A stretch of 64,000 nucleotides of DNA, taken from the NCBI GenBank assembly GCA_027579435.1, contig JANBPK010000929.1, positions 57,133 through 121,132 of the forward strand, given 5' to 3'. Shown in pieces: positions 1-11,341 of the stretch (positions are counted from its first letter, which is position 1; each line of letters begins with the position of its first letter). The notes beneath the pieces are model-generated. The model saw only the letters and a list, made by a program, of their open reading frames with translations. It was not told where the DNA came from and did not search any database. The DNA is from Candolleomyces eurysporus (taxonomy: Eukaryota; Basidiomycota; Agaricomycetes; Agaricales; Psathyrellaceae). Made by a program: the position numbers and the translations under genes.

Positions 1-1253
1 CTGCAGACAGCACTACGAGCTTTGATGCAAAGGCCTGGCTTGGAGAGTTCGCATCTCCGGTGATGAATTCGACGCCTACGGCTCGAGTACCCCTATACAT
101 ATATATGAGCTACTGAAGTAGAGAGCGCAAATACTATTAGAGAAGAGAATGACGCACTCGAACACCACTCGCACACCACGACTCTCCGTCAGAACAGTGA
201 GGTTCTTGTTCTCGGCTTGGTTGTAGATGAAGTGGTGAGCTGTATCAGACCTCCTTCCAGTCTTGTCGTCGACATATCTAGGTCAACGTTTAAGCGGACA
301 CGAAAGCCCGTGCAGTCGGTCGACTTACTTGGGCCATTTCTGCAGCGAACCGGTGTCAGTCAAACAGACATCGTCCCGCACTGAAGAACGAGCTTACACC
401 GTATGCATCCCCAGTCTTGAAATCGTTCCAATCATCTGTTACTGGCCTATCTTTGTCATACTTTGCAACGACCTCGAGGAACTGCTGCGCAACGTTCAAG
501 CTGTCAGTAGGGTATGATATCCTGATTGGACCCTCCGTTCCGTGAGTCGAATTGGAAGTGGGCAAGGTGTACGTCTCAATCTGCAGACGAAAAATAAGCA
601 ATTCCGTACAGAAATTGTTCACTATTCCGGTATCAACATACCTGCTTCAGCAAAGGGATCAAGTCTTTCGAGCCCCAGCCAGGGTTCTCATGAACCTTTT
701 CCCAAGTGTCATAATCAGACGCAGAAGCTCTGGTGTACACCATGACTGTATCCGCCATCAGCACTCGATGCGCCGCGAAAGAAGTAAACAAACAACAAAC
801 GAACAATTTACGCTGGAGCCTCCACCAAGAACTCTTCCAGATGGGACAACAATCTTTCGATTGGCAACAGCCTCACTGGGTTGAGCGACATGCAGCGTGA
901 AACTCTTGCGCAACTTGTTCGCGTTAAGCAAGTTCCCGAGGTATCGCACGGGCTGGACATGGGTGTCGACGTTCAACGAGTGGGGTCCTGCTTCAATGAT
1001 CTAGATAAAGAGCTCAGCTGGTCAGCAACTCTGATTACATTAACCTGGACCACAGGAGGTCGTGAGCCTTACCAGCACTTTCAAACCAGGGTTGGCGGCA
1101 GCGAGTTGTCCAGCAGCCACACAGCCTGCAGCGCCACCTGGAAGCGATAGGTTAGATGGAATGCATGGACGGACGGACGAGGAGTGCGTATCACCGCCAA
1201 CACCACTTACCACCAACAAATATGATATCGTAGGTTTCGCCTGGATGATCCAT
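1..1253 (-). CDS. Alcohol oxidase (GMC family), 3' part beyond window
   Basis: Flavin-dependent GMC oxidoreductase of the methanol/short-chain alcohol oxidase type, which oxidises primary alcohols to aldehydes with release of H2O2, normally in peroxisomes. Exons read in order on the minus strand: start ATG at 1253, the FAD-binding glycine motif VGGGAAG split by a first intron, the GMC signature GRVLGGGSSVN near 800, a QIETYTLPTSNSTHG block near 560, and YVDDKTGRRSDTAH near 270. An intron (GTGCGT..TATAG) lies near 80-145, and the frame stays open to base 1. Intron positions match those of the intact paralogue at 4960-7747. The C-terminal half with the catalytic histidine lies outside the window, so intactness cannot be judged. 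The family assignment rests on alignment to yeast alcohol oxidase motifs from memory; an aryl-alcohol oxidase is less likely given the RRSDSAH-type motif. Confidence 0.85.
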
Positions 1254-1309
1254 AGTTGGAGCAGCGGGGAATGAAGAGTAGGTTGGGCATCCATTCCTCA
1301 GAGCCATGC

Positions 1310-1319
1310 CATTTTAAAG
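1310..1319 (-). promoter_or_regulatory. TATA-like element of alcohol oxidase copy 1
   Basis: The minus strand reads CTTTAAAATG with exactly 56 bases between the motif and the ATG at 1253. The same ten bases lie at exactly the same distance from the start of the second alcohol oxidase gene, which supports a core promoter role. Confidence 0.5.
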
Positions 1320-1705
1320 ACGGGAAGAATAAGCTTCGGTCATGTGTAGTCGCCTTCAAAGTTAGTACTTGTTCTCCAACCTGCTATAGAAACTTTCCAT
1401 TGATGCTTCGCGTGGGTTTGCTGAACAAATGAACGACCCAGAGTCACGGTCCAAGGGAAGATTGTGGGGGGAAGGGTTCAACGCCGCCGCCAATGTGCAA
1501 CTTCCTTCATTCACCAGCTGTTCGCCTCCGGTCGAGCGGGGCATGCTCCAGTCGAGAATGAACCTTCGACAAACCCAGAGTTGAAGTCTTTGCAGGGTGC
1601 GGGTAATGCGTTGTCCGATCCGGTGATCCGGGGCGCCGCTGGTAACCAAGTTTGCGGGCATGTCTGCAAGTAATATCTTGCTTTCAACCACGTTTCCAGA
1701 AAACC

Positions 1706-2371
1706 ATGGACACCTCGTTCTTACCTTTCAATCCCAACTTCTCCGCAACGCATTCGGCCATTATCGAAAGCCCACTGGCATCCGTTTTTGAAAGGCTCGG
1801 AACACCATTAGCACACGAAGACGTGTGCCGGCTTTCTACACTTTGCACCGCAATTGACATCGGAGAAACAGACTCTGTTGAACTTGACCAAGGAAAAGCC
1901 CTCAAGGAATCCAGTTTCCTGCGAAAGGATGCGGCAGTAGAATCGGAGTCGTCGACTTCGGTGGCGAAGAGACTGCATTTCCTTCTGGAGGAAACGATCC
2001 CAGTTCTACTTGGCATGATCAAGACCAAGGTCCAAGTCCGGGGAACGTTCACTTGGGTCGACCCTCCAGAAGAAGCCTTCTCCTCTGGAGGACCGGTGTA
2101 TTCTCTATACGAATCAGAAGTCGTCGGTGGCCTGGGAATCACGATTTGGCGCCTGCGCACGATGGAGGAAGTGGATTCAGGTGCTGGGGACGGGAAGAAG
2201 GTAACTAAGGTGACTGAAAATCTTCATGGTGTTGGGCCGTCGTATTTGAGGTGGTTGATTGCAAAGGAGGCTATTACGAAACACAAGTGAGTGCCATCTG
2301 AGAGGTCTGCTTGTCGACATCTGACAGTCGTTCACAGGGCACATGTGGAACGCCTCCCAGAGCTGTTTTGA
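1706..2371 (+). CDS. Hypothetical protein, possibly START/SRPBCC-like
   Basis: A protein of about 205 residues from ATG 1706, with one intron at about 2288-2337 (GTGAGT..CACAG); the second exon ends LPELF and a TGA. I do not recognise it firmly. The C-terminal half has the order TFTWVDPP, GLGITIWRLR, TKVTENLHG, then a terminal helix ending HVERLPELF. This resembles the last strands and long helix of START/SRPBCC lipid- or polyketide-binding proteins found singly in many fungi. No signal peptide or membrane segment is visible. It lies divergently from the truncated alcohol oxidase and converges on COQ9. Function is unknown, and the fold is an inference. Confidence 0.6.
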
Positions 2372-2410
2372 GTAGAACCAGATAAATATATGCAATAGGA
2401 AGCGAGGACT

Positions 2411-3283
2411 CTACAGTATTCCGGAACTCTTTATGATTCCTCTCCAGCTCTTGAAGATGTACGACGAGAATAGGGACACTTCGTCCAGAGAATTGGAAAC
2501 AGTTGCAGATTTCTCCAGTAGGGTATCAAGGAACGTGTACGCCGTGTTTGGGGACGTGAGCTGGTGGAGTTCTGCAGCGGTATATACGGATGCAACCGAA
2601 ATGCGTTTTGAATACCAAGAGAGCTGTCAGAGCGGTAGCGATTAACAATGTGTCTGGGACCAAGGTTTGCACGTACCTGCCGCGACTGGTCGCCAATGGC
2701 AAAGCAAGCTTCGTCAGCTATTCGGCCAGCATGTCGAAGAGCAGGGCGGGGATCAAGAACATGGAAGGTATCTGTCGGGGTGGCCAGCAAAGCGAATGCC
2801 TAGGGGAGCATGTCAGTTTGGGAAGAACGAGTGCATACCAACGACGCACCTCTGGTAAATGCGCCAGCACAGGCTCGTTGTACTCCAGCCGAGTCCTCAG
2901 CACCTCCCTCAACGATGGTCGCGCTCCTGGCACCTTATCCTCCGCTGACTGCATATGCCGGAGACCCTCTGTTAGCCACGCATTCACCAACGTCCTTCTT
3001 GCATTGTCTCCCTCTCCAAACAGGCTCGACACCGCCGTGTCCGATAGAGGTTCTGAATGGGCTTCTGCGGGCGGTAGTTCGAGAACGCTGCGTGCTAAGG
3101 CTTCGCGCGAAAATCCATGGGTTCGGACCAAGGGAATAGCCAATTTCAACAGCTTTGAAGAGCTGACGATTTATTCAGTGGCGACATTCAACATATATGC
3201 GGTGAACATACCTTGCCATCGTCGTCGACGTCGAGTGGGCCGCAGTCGGAAATTGCCGAGCAGCGGAGGACGCGTCTGATCAT
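2411..3283 (-). CDS. COQ9: Ubiquinone biosynthesis protein COQ9
   Basis: COQ9 is a mitochondrial matrix lipid-binding protein that presents ubiquinone intermediates to COQ7. Recognisable blocks in order: LAIPLVRTHGFSREAL near the start, LEYNEPVLAHLPE, then after an intron ALLATP, PALRHAGRIADEACFAIGDQS, and after another intron WYSKRISVASVYTAAELHQLTS. The reading frame ends at 2411 with SGIL and a stop. Introns fall near 3160-3211, 2815-2860 and 2640-2690. The start is uncertain: ATG 3283 gives a short basic N-terminus (MIRRVLR) that fits a mitochondrial presequence only if the first intron uses the CAAAG acceptor; the other acceptor needs a different first exon. The gene is divergent from eIF3j, with 122 bp between the start codons. 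Confidence 0.9.
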
Positions 3284-3405
3284 TCCAAAGATCGGCTCTT
3301 GTATCTGAACTGATAACAAAATGTAGGCCTGTCTTCAGTCTGAACGCTATTCTTTGTTCTTGACCACTTTCTGCAGCTTGGCTTAACGTACGTTAGTCGT
3401 CGACG
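3284..3405. promoter_or_regulatory. Shared divergent promoter COQ9 / eIF3j
   Basis: Only 122 bases separate the start codons of COQ9 (minus) and eIF3j (plus), so both core promoters and leaders must lie here. No clear TATA box is visible, as is usual for housekeeping genes. Confidence 0.5.
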
Positions 3406-4434
3406 ATGTCCGATTGGGGTGAGTGCTGTCTATGCGCGGTCTTTCGAGCACTTTAGGCTGAAATGCGGCTTTTAGAAGATTCAGGTAGTGAGCCCGTTGC
3501 GAAGGGAAAGACCACCGCACCCACAAAGGCCGCTCCCCCTGTGAAGAAACCAGCGAAATCGAAATGGGACGGTGAAGACGAGGAGGAAGAGGCCCCAGTG
3601 GTGCGTTGACCAGCCGTCCATTCATGGCATTCCAAACCTCTTACACCTCCATCCGCTGCCTCTCTCTCATCAGAGCGACTGGGAGGAATCGAGCGAGGAG
3701 GAGTCAGAAGAAGAGCGGAAGCCCGTCGTCGCACCACCGAAGAAAAAGGGCACCCTCAAGGCCAAACTCGCAGAGAAAGAGGCGGAGAAGGCTCAGAAGG
3801 CAGAGGCCGGGGATGAATACGATTCGGATGACGTCCTGGACCCTCGAGCAAAGGCCCTCAAAGACAAGGAGCGTGAGCTCAACTCAGATCTCAGCAATGC
3901 TGCAGAGCTGTTCGGCGCAGCAGGCCTCGGTGGTGCGCTCCCTCTTTTTTCTTTCCAAGTCTATCCGCATCTAATCTAATCTTCATTGTCCCAGGATCCN
4001 AAAAACGCCGAGCTCGATGCCCTCATCTCTGCCCAGCCTCGAACCAAAGAGGACTTCCAGAAGCTTTCCTCACAGATCTTCGAGTACATCATCAAACGAC
4101 ACCAGAGCAAGCCCCTCTATCCATCTTTCGTTGAACAGCTTGCTCGCGATTTTGCTCAGCCTCTCAAGGATGTAGAAGTGCGGAAAGTGGCAAGCAGCCT
4201 CACGACCTTGGCAAATGAGAAGCAGAAAGAACAGAAGGACAAGGCGAGCGGGAAGAAGAAAAAGGCAGCGAAGCCTATCCTCGGCGGGTCNAAAGGTGTC
4301 GGGCAAAGGGTGTGTTCAGATCCTGTCAGTCATTATGAAATATAGAGCTGATACCTCGTCTCTCCAGGCACGATACGAATATGTATGACGAGGCTCTGGA
4401 TGACTTTGGGAATGATCCCAATGACTTCATGTAG
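3406..4434 (+). CDS. HCR1: Translation initiation factor eIF3 subunit j
   Basis: eIF3j binds the 40S decoding centre and helps eIF3 and eIF1A recruitment and recycling. The first exon is MSDW, split by an intron, followed by a lysine/proline and acidic N-terminal region, SDWEESSEEESEEE, a Lys/Glu-rich coiled coil (KAKLAEKEAEKAQK), then DALISAQPRTKEDFQKLSSQ and YPSFVEQLARDF typical of the eIF3j C-terminal domain. The protein ends DEALDDFGNDPNDFM. Ambiguous bases at 4000 and 4291 each add one base and break the frame. Ignoring them restores SKNAELDAL and SKVSGKG, the expected family sequence, so these are assembly errors and the gene should be intact. It is divergent from COQ9. Confidence 0.93.
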
Positions 4435-4893
4435 TCCATTACCTTTTAATCTACTTTTAACTTTATCTTTTATCAGTGCTGCGTTGGGGGTGCTAAGCCA
4501 GGTTTGCAAAGGCAATTGATAGCAATGAAGCCGCCTTCAATAGAGAACTAGGGAAGCTAGGACAAGCCCAGATGAGCACCAACTTAAGAAGATGATCGCT
4601 GGAGAGAATGGAAGACATTGTGATACTCCAGCCACCGACACCAGCGGCTCCGACGTTACTTTTCCCACTTCTTGAGGTAGACTACTTGCAGCCCCTCGAG
4701 GACCTTTTTGACATTGAATTGATAGGCTTCCAAGACATGGGAATACTACGTCATCAGCGACAGGTAGCTGAATCAGCCAGGCGCTATCTCCAAAGATTTG
4801 GGGAGTGTGAGCTCCCAGATCTGGACGTGCCAACGGTTTCTTGACCTTTGCAAAGCTAAACTGATAGATCCAATAACCTCGGTCTTGAATTGG
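4435..4893. other. Intergenic, 3' end of eIF3j and upstream region of alcohol oxidase
   Basis: No convincing gene. A 78-codon open frame at 4608-4844 has no family features. The stretch should hold the eIF3j 3' UTR and regulatory sequence of the alcohol oxidase at 4960. Confidence 0.5.
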
Positions 4894-4903
4894 CTTTAAA
4901 ATG
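4894..4903 (+). promoter_or_regulatory. TATA-like element of alcohol oxidase copy 2
   Basis: CTTTAAAATG lies 56 bases before the ATG at 4960, identical in sequence and spacing to the element of the paralogue at 1253. Confidence 0.5.
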
Positions 4904-4959
4904 CGGCCGGTCGAGGGACTCATTCTTTAATACTCCCTCGCCAGCTCGAACTGCTTCCA

Positions 4960-7747
4960 ATGAGCGAACGTACGGAGTTCGACATCATCTTTGTTGGTGG
5001 TAAGCGCCGAACTCGGGCATTCTATTTATCCAACTTCCGATTCCTCAGGTGGTGCAGCGGGCTGTGTGACCGCTGGTCGACTTGCTGCTGCTAATCCCAA
5101 TCTCAAGATCTTGGTGAGCGGCACTGGAATATGTGCACAACAAAATATTGACTGAATTTGGTCTCGGCACCTCCTGTTTCTCAGATCCTCGAAGCTGGGC
5201 CTCACTCTCTGAACGTCGATACGCATGTCCAGTCCGCACGCTATGTCGCCAACTTTCTTAACCCGAACAAGTTGAGCAAGAGCTTTACATTGCATGTCGC
5301 CCAACCGAGCGAAGCTGTAGCCAATCGAAAGATTATCGTGTCAGCAGGTCGAGTTCTCGGTGGTGGGTCAAGCGTGAACTGTAAGTGTCTCTGGCCGTAC
5401 CTATTCTACGAGTCGACTTAAGGCTCAACAAATTGAGTGTGCTCTAGTCATGGTATACACACGAGCCTCTGCGTCGGATTATGACACATGGGAAGTCGTC
5501 CATGAGAACCCCGGTTGGGGCTCGAAGGAGTTGATCCCTTTGTTGAAAGAGGTGAATGGAATAATCTAAACCAATATCATCTGGACTGACACCAGAGAAC
5601 GCTTTCCTTCGCAGATCGAGACATACACTCTCCCCACTTCCAACTCCACTCATGGAAAGGAAGGCCCTCTCAAGATATCCTTTCCTGACAACAACGTCAA
5701 CGTCGGGGAACAGTTTCTCGATGTTGCTGGGAGTTACGACAAGGAAAGACCCGTAACTGAGGATTGGAACAATTTCGAAACTGGAAATGGATACGGGGTA
5801 CGTGCTTTAACTGGAAGCCAAAATTTTTGCTAAGTTCCGCCGGACAGGTTTGGGCGAAGTGAGCGATTTATTCTCCTCATCAACGACTCGACGTCGCGAA
5901 CATGAACTAATTTCTATTCAGATACGTCGACGATAAGACAGGTCGAAGGTCGGATACGGCCCATTACTTTGTTTATAACCAGCCAGAGAGCAAGAACCTC
6001 ACCATTTTGGCCGAAAGTCGTGCGGTACGCGTTCTATTCAAGTGAGTAATACCATTACATATCCTTCCCCTTTGAACCGGCTTAAATTTCTAATTGTCCT
6101 CCTCATGCAGGGATACGCGGGCTGTGGGGGTAGAATACGTGACTGCGAACGCTCAATCCCCAGGCCAAGTTTACGCGTCTAAATTAGTAGTCTTGTCTTC
6201 TGGCACCTTCGGCTCCCCAGCGATCCTCGAGCGGTCTGGAATAGGGGGAGAGGACATCCTCCGCAAGAATGGCCTTATCCAGTTGGTTAATCTGCCAGGT
6301 GTGGGTGAAAAATACAAGGGTCAGTTCAAAGGATCCATAAGCTCGATCCATTTTAAAAGAAGCTCACTCCGATTCATTCTAGATCACGACGTAGTCCTGA
6401 CCCATTTTGCGGCTAGCCCTGAGGCTGAAACGATGTCCCACATTTTTCACGCGGCCTCAGAAGAAGCACTTCAAAGTTAGTTAGTATGGGGTTCTGAACT
6501 GGCTTTATATCTCACCTCATTTCAACAGGTGATGTTCAGGAATGGAAAGAGTCAGGAAAGGGATGGATAGCACACAAGTATGTTTATACCCCATCTCCCG
6601 GATCGTGATGATCGACAGAAGGGCTTTTGTACCAAGCGGCATAGACGCAGGCTGCAAGCTGAGGCCTTTGCCGGAGGATGTACAGACGATGGGTCCGGCC
6701 TTCGAGAAACGATGGAAGGAATTCTTCGAGTCATCCCCTGAGAAACCTGTGATGTTTGCCGGAACACTGGCTGGGTAGGTGGTCATTCAACTTTCCGTAT
6801 TGGACCGAGATTTGGAATGATTTACTCAGATTGCTGCGGTCGATTGTTCCTCGACCCACGCTCCCCGACGCTACGGAGAAATATTTCGGATTACTGTATG
6901 CTTTGGTGGGCGACCCTTTCCTGACCTTTCTTAAGGCGTGTGCATTAATCATGCATCCCTCCCTTCTCATAGGCATATCCTGCCTCTACCGGAAGCGTTC
7001 ATATAACTGACGCCCTTGACCCATATGCACCACTCAACTTCCGTCATGGCTATCTTGAAGAGTGAGCCATCCCTCTCCCCGGCTGATTGACCTCGAATGA
7101 AAGACTAATGTGTTTCTCCAGAGAGGCGGACGTTGCCGAGTTCCGGTGGCTCTACAAGCATCTGAGGGAAATAGCCAGAAGGATGCCGTTGTACCGCGGT
7201 GAGCTCCCTGAATGGCACCCGACTTTTCCTGTTGGAAGCGATGCAGCTAGTAAGGCCGTAAACACTCCCGTTGGTATCGATGCCCCGAAACTAGTGTACA
7301 CTGCGGAGGATGACGCGGCTATAGACGAGTTTCATCGGAATCGGGGTACGGTCTCTTTCTCTCTTTCACGATGGGCTTCGCTAATCATTAACTGGTTCCC
7401 TGGGTATAGTGTCGACCGCATGGCATTCGGTACGCTCTGTTTTACCATCCCTTATATTCGGTTCTTTCTAAATGACGTCAACCACAACTGGGAAGATGGG
7501 AACTTGCGCCATGAAACCTAGAGACGAAGGCGGGGTCGTTGATAGTCGGCTCAACGTATACGGCACCAAGCAACTCAAAGTGGCAGGTACGTTGGGTGAT
7601 GGTCCTACCACTATGCCTCAGCTCAGTTGTATTCCAGATATGAGTATTTGCCCGGAGAACGTCGGGGCTAACACCTATAACACGGCTTTAGCGATTGGAG
7701 CGAAAGCGGCTGTCCTGATTGCGGAAGACTTGGGGCTGAATCTATAA
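4960..7747 (+). CDS. Alcohol oxidase (GMC family), intact
   Basis: A flavin alcohol oxidase of the methanol oxidase type, oxidising primary alcohols to aldehydes with H2O2 release; peroxisomal in known relatives. About a dozen short introns. Motifs in order: EFDIIFVGGGAAG (FAD, exon 1 ends at 4999), GRVLGGGSSVN followed by FMVYTRASASDYDTW (GMC signature 1), TGRRSDTAHYF, VVLSSGTFGSPAILERSGIG (signature 2), NLPGVGEKY, PASTGSVHITDALDPYAP, and the catalytic histidine in WHS at 7421-7429. An intron (7430-7495) follows immediately, then MGTCAMKP. DMSICPENVGANTYNTA near the end supplies the second active-site residue. Every splice join I tried keeps the frame, so the gene looks functional. It has no obvious C-terminal SKL (ends LGLNL). 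Methanol from lignin or pectin methoxyl groups is a likely substrate by analogy, not shown here. Confidence 0.92.
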
Positions 7748-7779
7748 ATCACAGACTGTGAATACCATGGATACACTTT

Positions 7780-8890
7780 GTTTTGACGCACCCGAAATTT
7801 CATGCGTTAGATCTCTTCGGGGAATTTCCCAAGCTTTCGAAACGTCTCAGAGCGAGTGGGCAACTGTGGAGATCAGAACCTCTTGTGGACCTGCATTACA
7901 TAGAACGTTCCAAAGGCTTAATGGAGTCCGAGTGCCCAGTCGAGTTGCAGGCGAATTCGAATTTTAGAGGTACAGGAAGTTCGAATAAATTCTACGCTGG
8001 AATCAACTGCATCCCGATGGTGAGTGTAAATCGGCTTCATGTCGCTCCACAATTTCACCAGCAATAGCGACCTAGCCGATACCTGGTTGGACCGCTTTCT
8101 ATCTCCATGCCGATCCGTGGTGAGCTACATGAACTTGCTAGCTGCTTCGGCGGAGTCTACTTTGACTGTTCGAAGCTCGATTTGACAACGGTCACATTCC
8201 AACATTCAGATGCAGCTTGTCGAAGCTCCACACCCTCCCTGTCTTCAAAAATGGAACCGGGCGCGAGAATTCCAATGATTGATGAGAAGGTAGTCGAGGA
8301 GGTCGGTGGCATCTCGACTGGGAGCCGACGAAAGCTGTCAGAGTTGGATGAAGAGTAAGACAGATGATGAGTGAAGTAAAGAAGGAGATAATCACGAAGA
8401 TGCCGGACACCGAGCGCAAGGATGAAGAGGCCTCATTGGCCATGATTGAGAAGGACAGGAGCATCCGACATGTTCAGGCTGTGCTCACGGCAGAAAATTT
8501 GAGAGGGAAGGAGCTGGTTAGCCGGTGCTTCACTACCCAAAATTTCCTATCTTCTCTATTGTCTAGCCCGCTCCAATTGGGACTGACGAAAATTGCTGCT
8601 GGTGCTACTACCAGTTGGGAGGTCCTCTGAACGAACACCTTCATGGCTACCCGGTACGAGATACGGTGGTTCATGTCCATCTTTTATACTTGACTTGCTG
8701 AGCAGCTTGAAGGAACAAGGGCAAGGCGAGAAGAGTAGTTGTCAGGAATACGACTCACGGACCTGCCTTTGGATTCCGCCGCAGGATGACCCATTCAAGG
8801 TTTTGACAGACCTCCAATGGTCACTACTGAACCGATATATTTTCATGGGCAATCTAGACTCGCTACTGTACCTTGCTTGACCTGCTATTA
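7780..8890 (+). pseudogene. Degenerate copy A of an unidentified gene family
   Basis: No long frame is open, but the DNA aligns by eye with 11750-13560, with the reverse strand of 36080-37800 and with that of 40380-41720. Shared stretches include CAAGCTTTCGAAACGTCTCA near 7830, an acidic tail coding block near 8280-8430, and a spliced-looking block near 8575-8690 encoding a Cys/Trp/Tyr-rich APIGTDENCCWCYYQLGG. It ends shortly before RFC5, the order repeated in the other copies. I do not recognise the protein. Its N-terminal part is missing here. Confidence 0.5.
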
Positions 8891-9621
8891 GGCTTCTCAA
8901 TGCACCGCCGTAATTTCTGCATTTTGTTATGGGTCGGGTCATCACATATATACGGCTAACGGAATATCGATGAACCAGATTGCTCCGCGCTGTAGAACAA
9001 TATAAAACATATTCTCTACCCCAAACTGGGCGTACCCGAGGACTGGGTTATTCGGTTCCAACCGCCACTTCCTCACCATAATGCCTCAATCGGAATGCAT
9101 CGAGCAGACGACACATTCCGTAACCGATAAAGGGGGAGTACATAGACATCGTGGCGAGCTGCTCCGTGACTGCTTTGCGATGTGTCGGCAATTGCCTATG
9201 GCCATGGTGGACGAGGAGGAGATGTACAGTTATAGTTATAAGCAGTGGTTCGAACTTTGGTTCGAACTTTATCCTACTCAATTCTCTATTCAATGCCCAA
9301 CAAGTGCCCAAGAACGGTCACAGTTACCACATTCAGTTTGGTTGCGTGCGCCACTGCTCCACGAAGAGCTGCGCGGAGCGATCTGCTCTATCGATACCTT
9401 GTTAGCCGTAAATCATTCATATACATATTCAGAGATCTAAACTTCGTAAGAGATAGTGCTGAACAATGACGGGGCCTAGACTTGGCTTCATGTGGAAGGC
9501 TCAGAAAAGGGTAAAAAGGGAAAATTTGCGTTGCTCTCATCGTTACACATTATCAACAAGAATGACATGAGAACATAGCGTTGTCCGTACTTCATCAAAG
9601 GCCTCGCTCAGATCCTGCGTG
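8891..9621. other. Intergenic region upstream of RFC5
   Basis: No gene recognised; overlapping short frames lack family features. It contains a perfect 12-bp tandem duplication (TGGTTCGAACTT twice) around 9246-9269. Confidence 0.5.
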
Positions 9622-9668
9622 ACGCGTGACGACGTGGAGTCGCAGACGCATGATCTAATGTCACGCGT
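9622..9668 (+). promoter_or_regulatory. Two MluI cell-cycle boxes (MCB) before RFC5
   Basis: ACGCGT occurs at 9622-9627 and 9663-9668, with a related GCGCGTTT a few bases further on, about 80-130 bases before the RFC5 start. In yeasts this hexamer binds MBF (Mbp1/Swi6), which switches on DNA replication genes at G1/S. The pairing with a clamp-loader gene makes a functional site likely. Confidence 0.6.
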
Positions 9669-9748
9669 TTCCAGCGCGTTTCTGTCACACATTTCTTGAC
9701 CGCGACCACCTCTACCACCGTCCTCTGTTGCTCTCTCTCTCTTTCAAG

Positions 9749-11341
9749 ATGTCTCTCTGGGTAGATCAGGTACGTGTAATAGGCTCAATCTAATGCAAAC
9801 TAAAGCCTCATTGCCTCACAGTACAGACCTCGGACCCTCGATGAGCTCAATTACCACAGATCGCTCTCAGAGCGTCTGAAAAGCTTGGTGAGAGGATTCA
9901 GTGGATTGTCAAGGCACGAACAACATTCTGAGCTCCGTTATAGGCTGCATCAGGGGATTTCCCCCACATGCTATTCTACGGACCGTCTGGCGCTGGAAAG
10001 AAGACACGTATCACTTGCACGCTGAGGCAACTTTTTGGACCAGGGGTAGAGAAGGTGAGTTCTTGGCGTGTTTATTTTGGTGTGGTTTCGCTGAGCATTT
10101 CACAGTTGAAAATTGATCAACGGATATTCCTGACCCCTTCGAAAAGAAAGATGGAGATAAACATTGTTCAAAGCAACTTCCACATCGAAATCACACCAAG
10201 GTAAGTGTCGTGCTATCTGTCAATATCAGGTGAACTGGACGATCGCACAGCGAAGCAGGTAACTACGATCGACTAGTCATTCAAGAAATCATCAAAGAAA
10301 TTGCACAAACACAGCAGGTGGATATTAGCGCGAAGCAGCGATTCAAAGGTGCAGCTGCTATGTCTCTTGACCGGGTTGCTAGACGCTGAGGCCTCCACAG
10401 TGGTCATCATCAACGAGGCGGACTCACTATCTCGGGACGCTCAAGCCGCCCTGCGAAGAACTATGGAGAAATACATGTCGAATATGCGTATCATNCTCTG
10501 CGCCAATAGCACAAGTCGCCTCATTGNCCCCCATTCGAAGTCGTTGTTTGCTGGTGCGGGTCGCCGCACCAAGCACGGAAGAGGTAGGTCCTTCCACCTT
10601 GTCCTACGAGTCTACACCGCTGAAGCCTTCTCAGATGACTCTTGTGCTTAACAACGTATCTCGTAGAGCTGGCTTCCATCTCCCAGAAGAAGCGGCGCAG
10701 AAAATTGCGGACGACTCTGGGGGAAACCTTCGAAAAGCTATCCTCGTCCTCGAGGCCCTCAAAATGCAGTCGTAAGGTCTGCTTACTCGAGCTAGAATTG
10801 TTTCGTTGAGGCGTTTTCCAGACCTGATTTGACAGGGCCGTTATCTATCGCGAAGCCCGATTGGGAAACCTACTGCCACAAGGTTGCGGATATGATCATT
10901 GCTGAGCAGTCGCCGGCTCAAGTGATGGCAGTAAGAGCGAAATTATACGAATTACTGAGCCACTGCATACCCCCTACGGTCATCATCAAGGTGAGACAAC
11001 AGAGTGCTTGCTTGTCGCTATTCCTCTAACGCTTCCACTCCAGACAGTAGCGGAACGTGTGGTCGAGAAGGTGGACGAGAGCCTAAAGCCTGAAGTGATG
11101 CATTGGGCAGCATTCTATGTATGTGGACCGCTTTCGATCTTGAAATTCATCGTGCTGATTGTTACCAGGAGGTAAGGATGCGCGTTGGTAGTAAAAAGAT
11201 ATTCCATTTGGAGGCTTGGGTGGTCAAGGTAATGAGTTTGTACAAGGTAAGAGCGTCCTTACACCCTCATGTTCGTTCAAGGAACTCACAATGCCCGCGT
11301 AGCATTTCTTTTACGATATCGACATGTCTGCCTTCGATTAG
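9749..11341 (+). CDS. RFC5: Replication factor C subunit 5 (human RFC3 type)
   Basis: A small subunit of the RFC clamp loader that opens PCNA and places it on primed DNA in the nucleus. Spliced from about ten exons. In order: MSLWVDQYRPRTLDEL, FPHMLFYGPSGAGKKTR (a Walker A variant ending GKKT, as usual in this non-hydrolysing subunit), LFGPGVEKLKID, IVQSNFHIEITPS, VIQEIIKEIAQTQQVD, then VVIINEADSLSRDAQAALRR (Walker B plus the SRC-side helix), APIRSRCLLVRVAAPS, and the C-terminal collar helices with IFHLEAWVVKVMSLYK. The last exon codes HFFYDIDMSAFD and a stop. The ambiguous base at 10527 adds one base; without it the SRC motif is in frame, so the gene is taken as intact. Two broken 3' copies occur at 13.6 and 35.3 kb. 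Confidence 0.93.

Noticed and set aside
356..622. Independent 88-codon minus-strand gene
   Set aside because: It is an exon of alcohol oxidase copy 1; it matches the corresponding exon of the intact paralogue and lacks its own start context.
2590..3279. 229-codon plus-strand gene
   Set aside because: It lies antisense to the COQ9 exons and has no family feature.
9246..9269. tRNA B-box pair (GGTTCGAAC twice)
   Set aside because: No A box or foldable acceptor around it; it is only a short tandem duplication.
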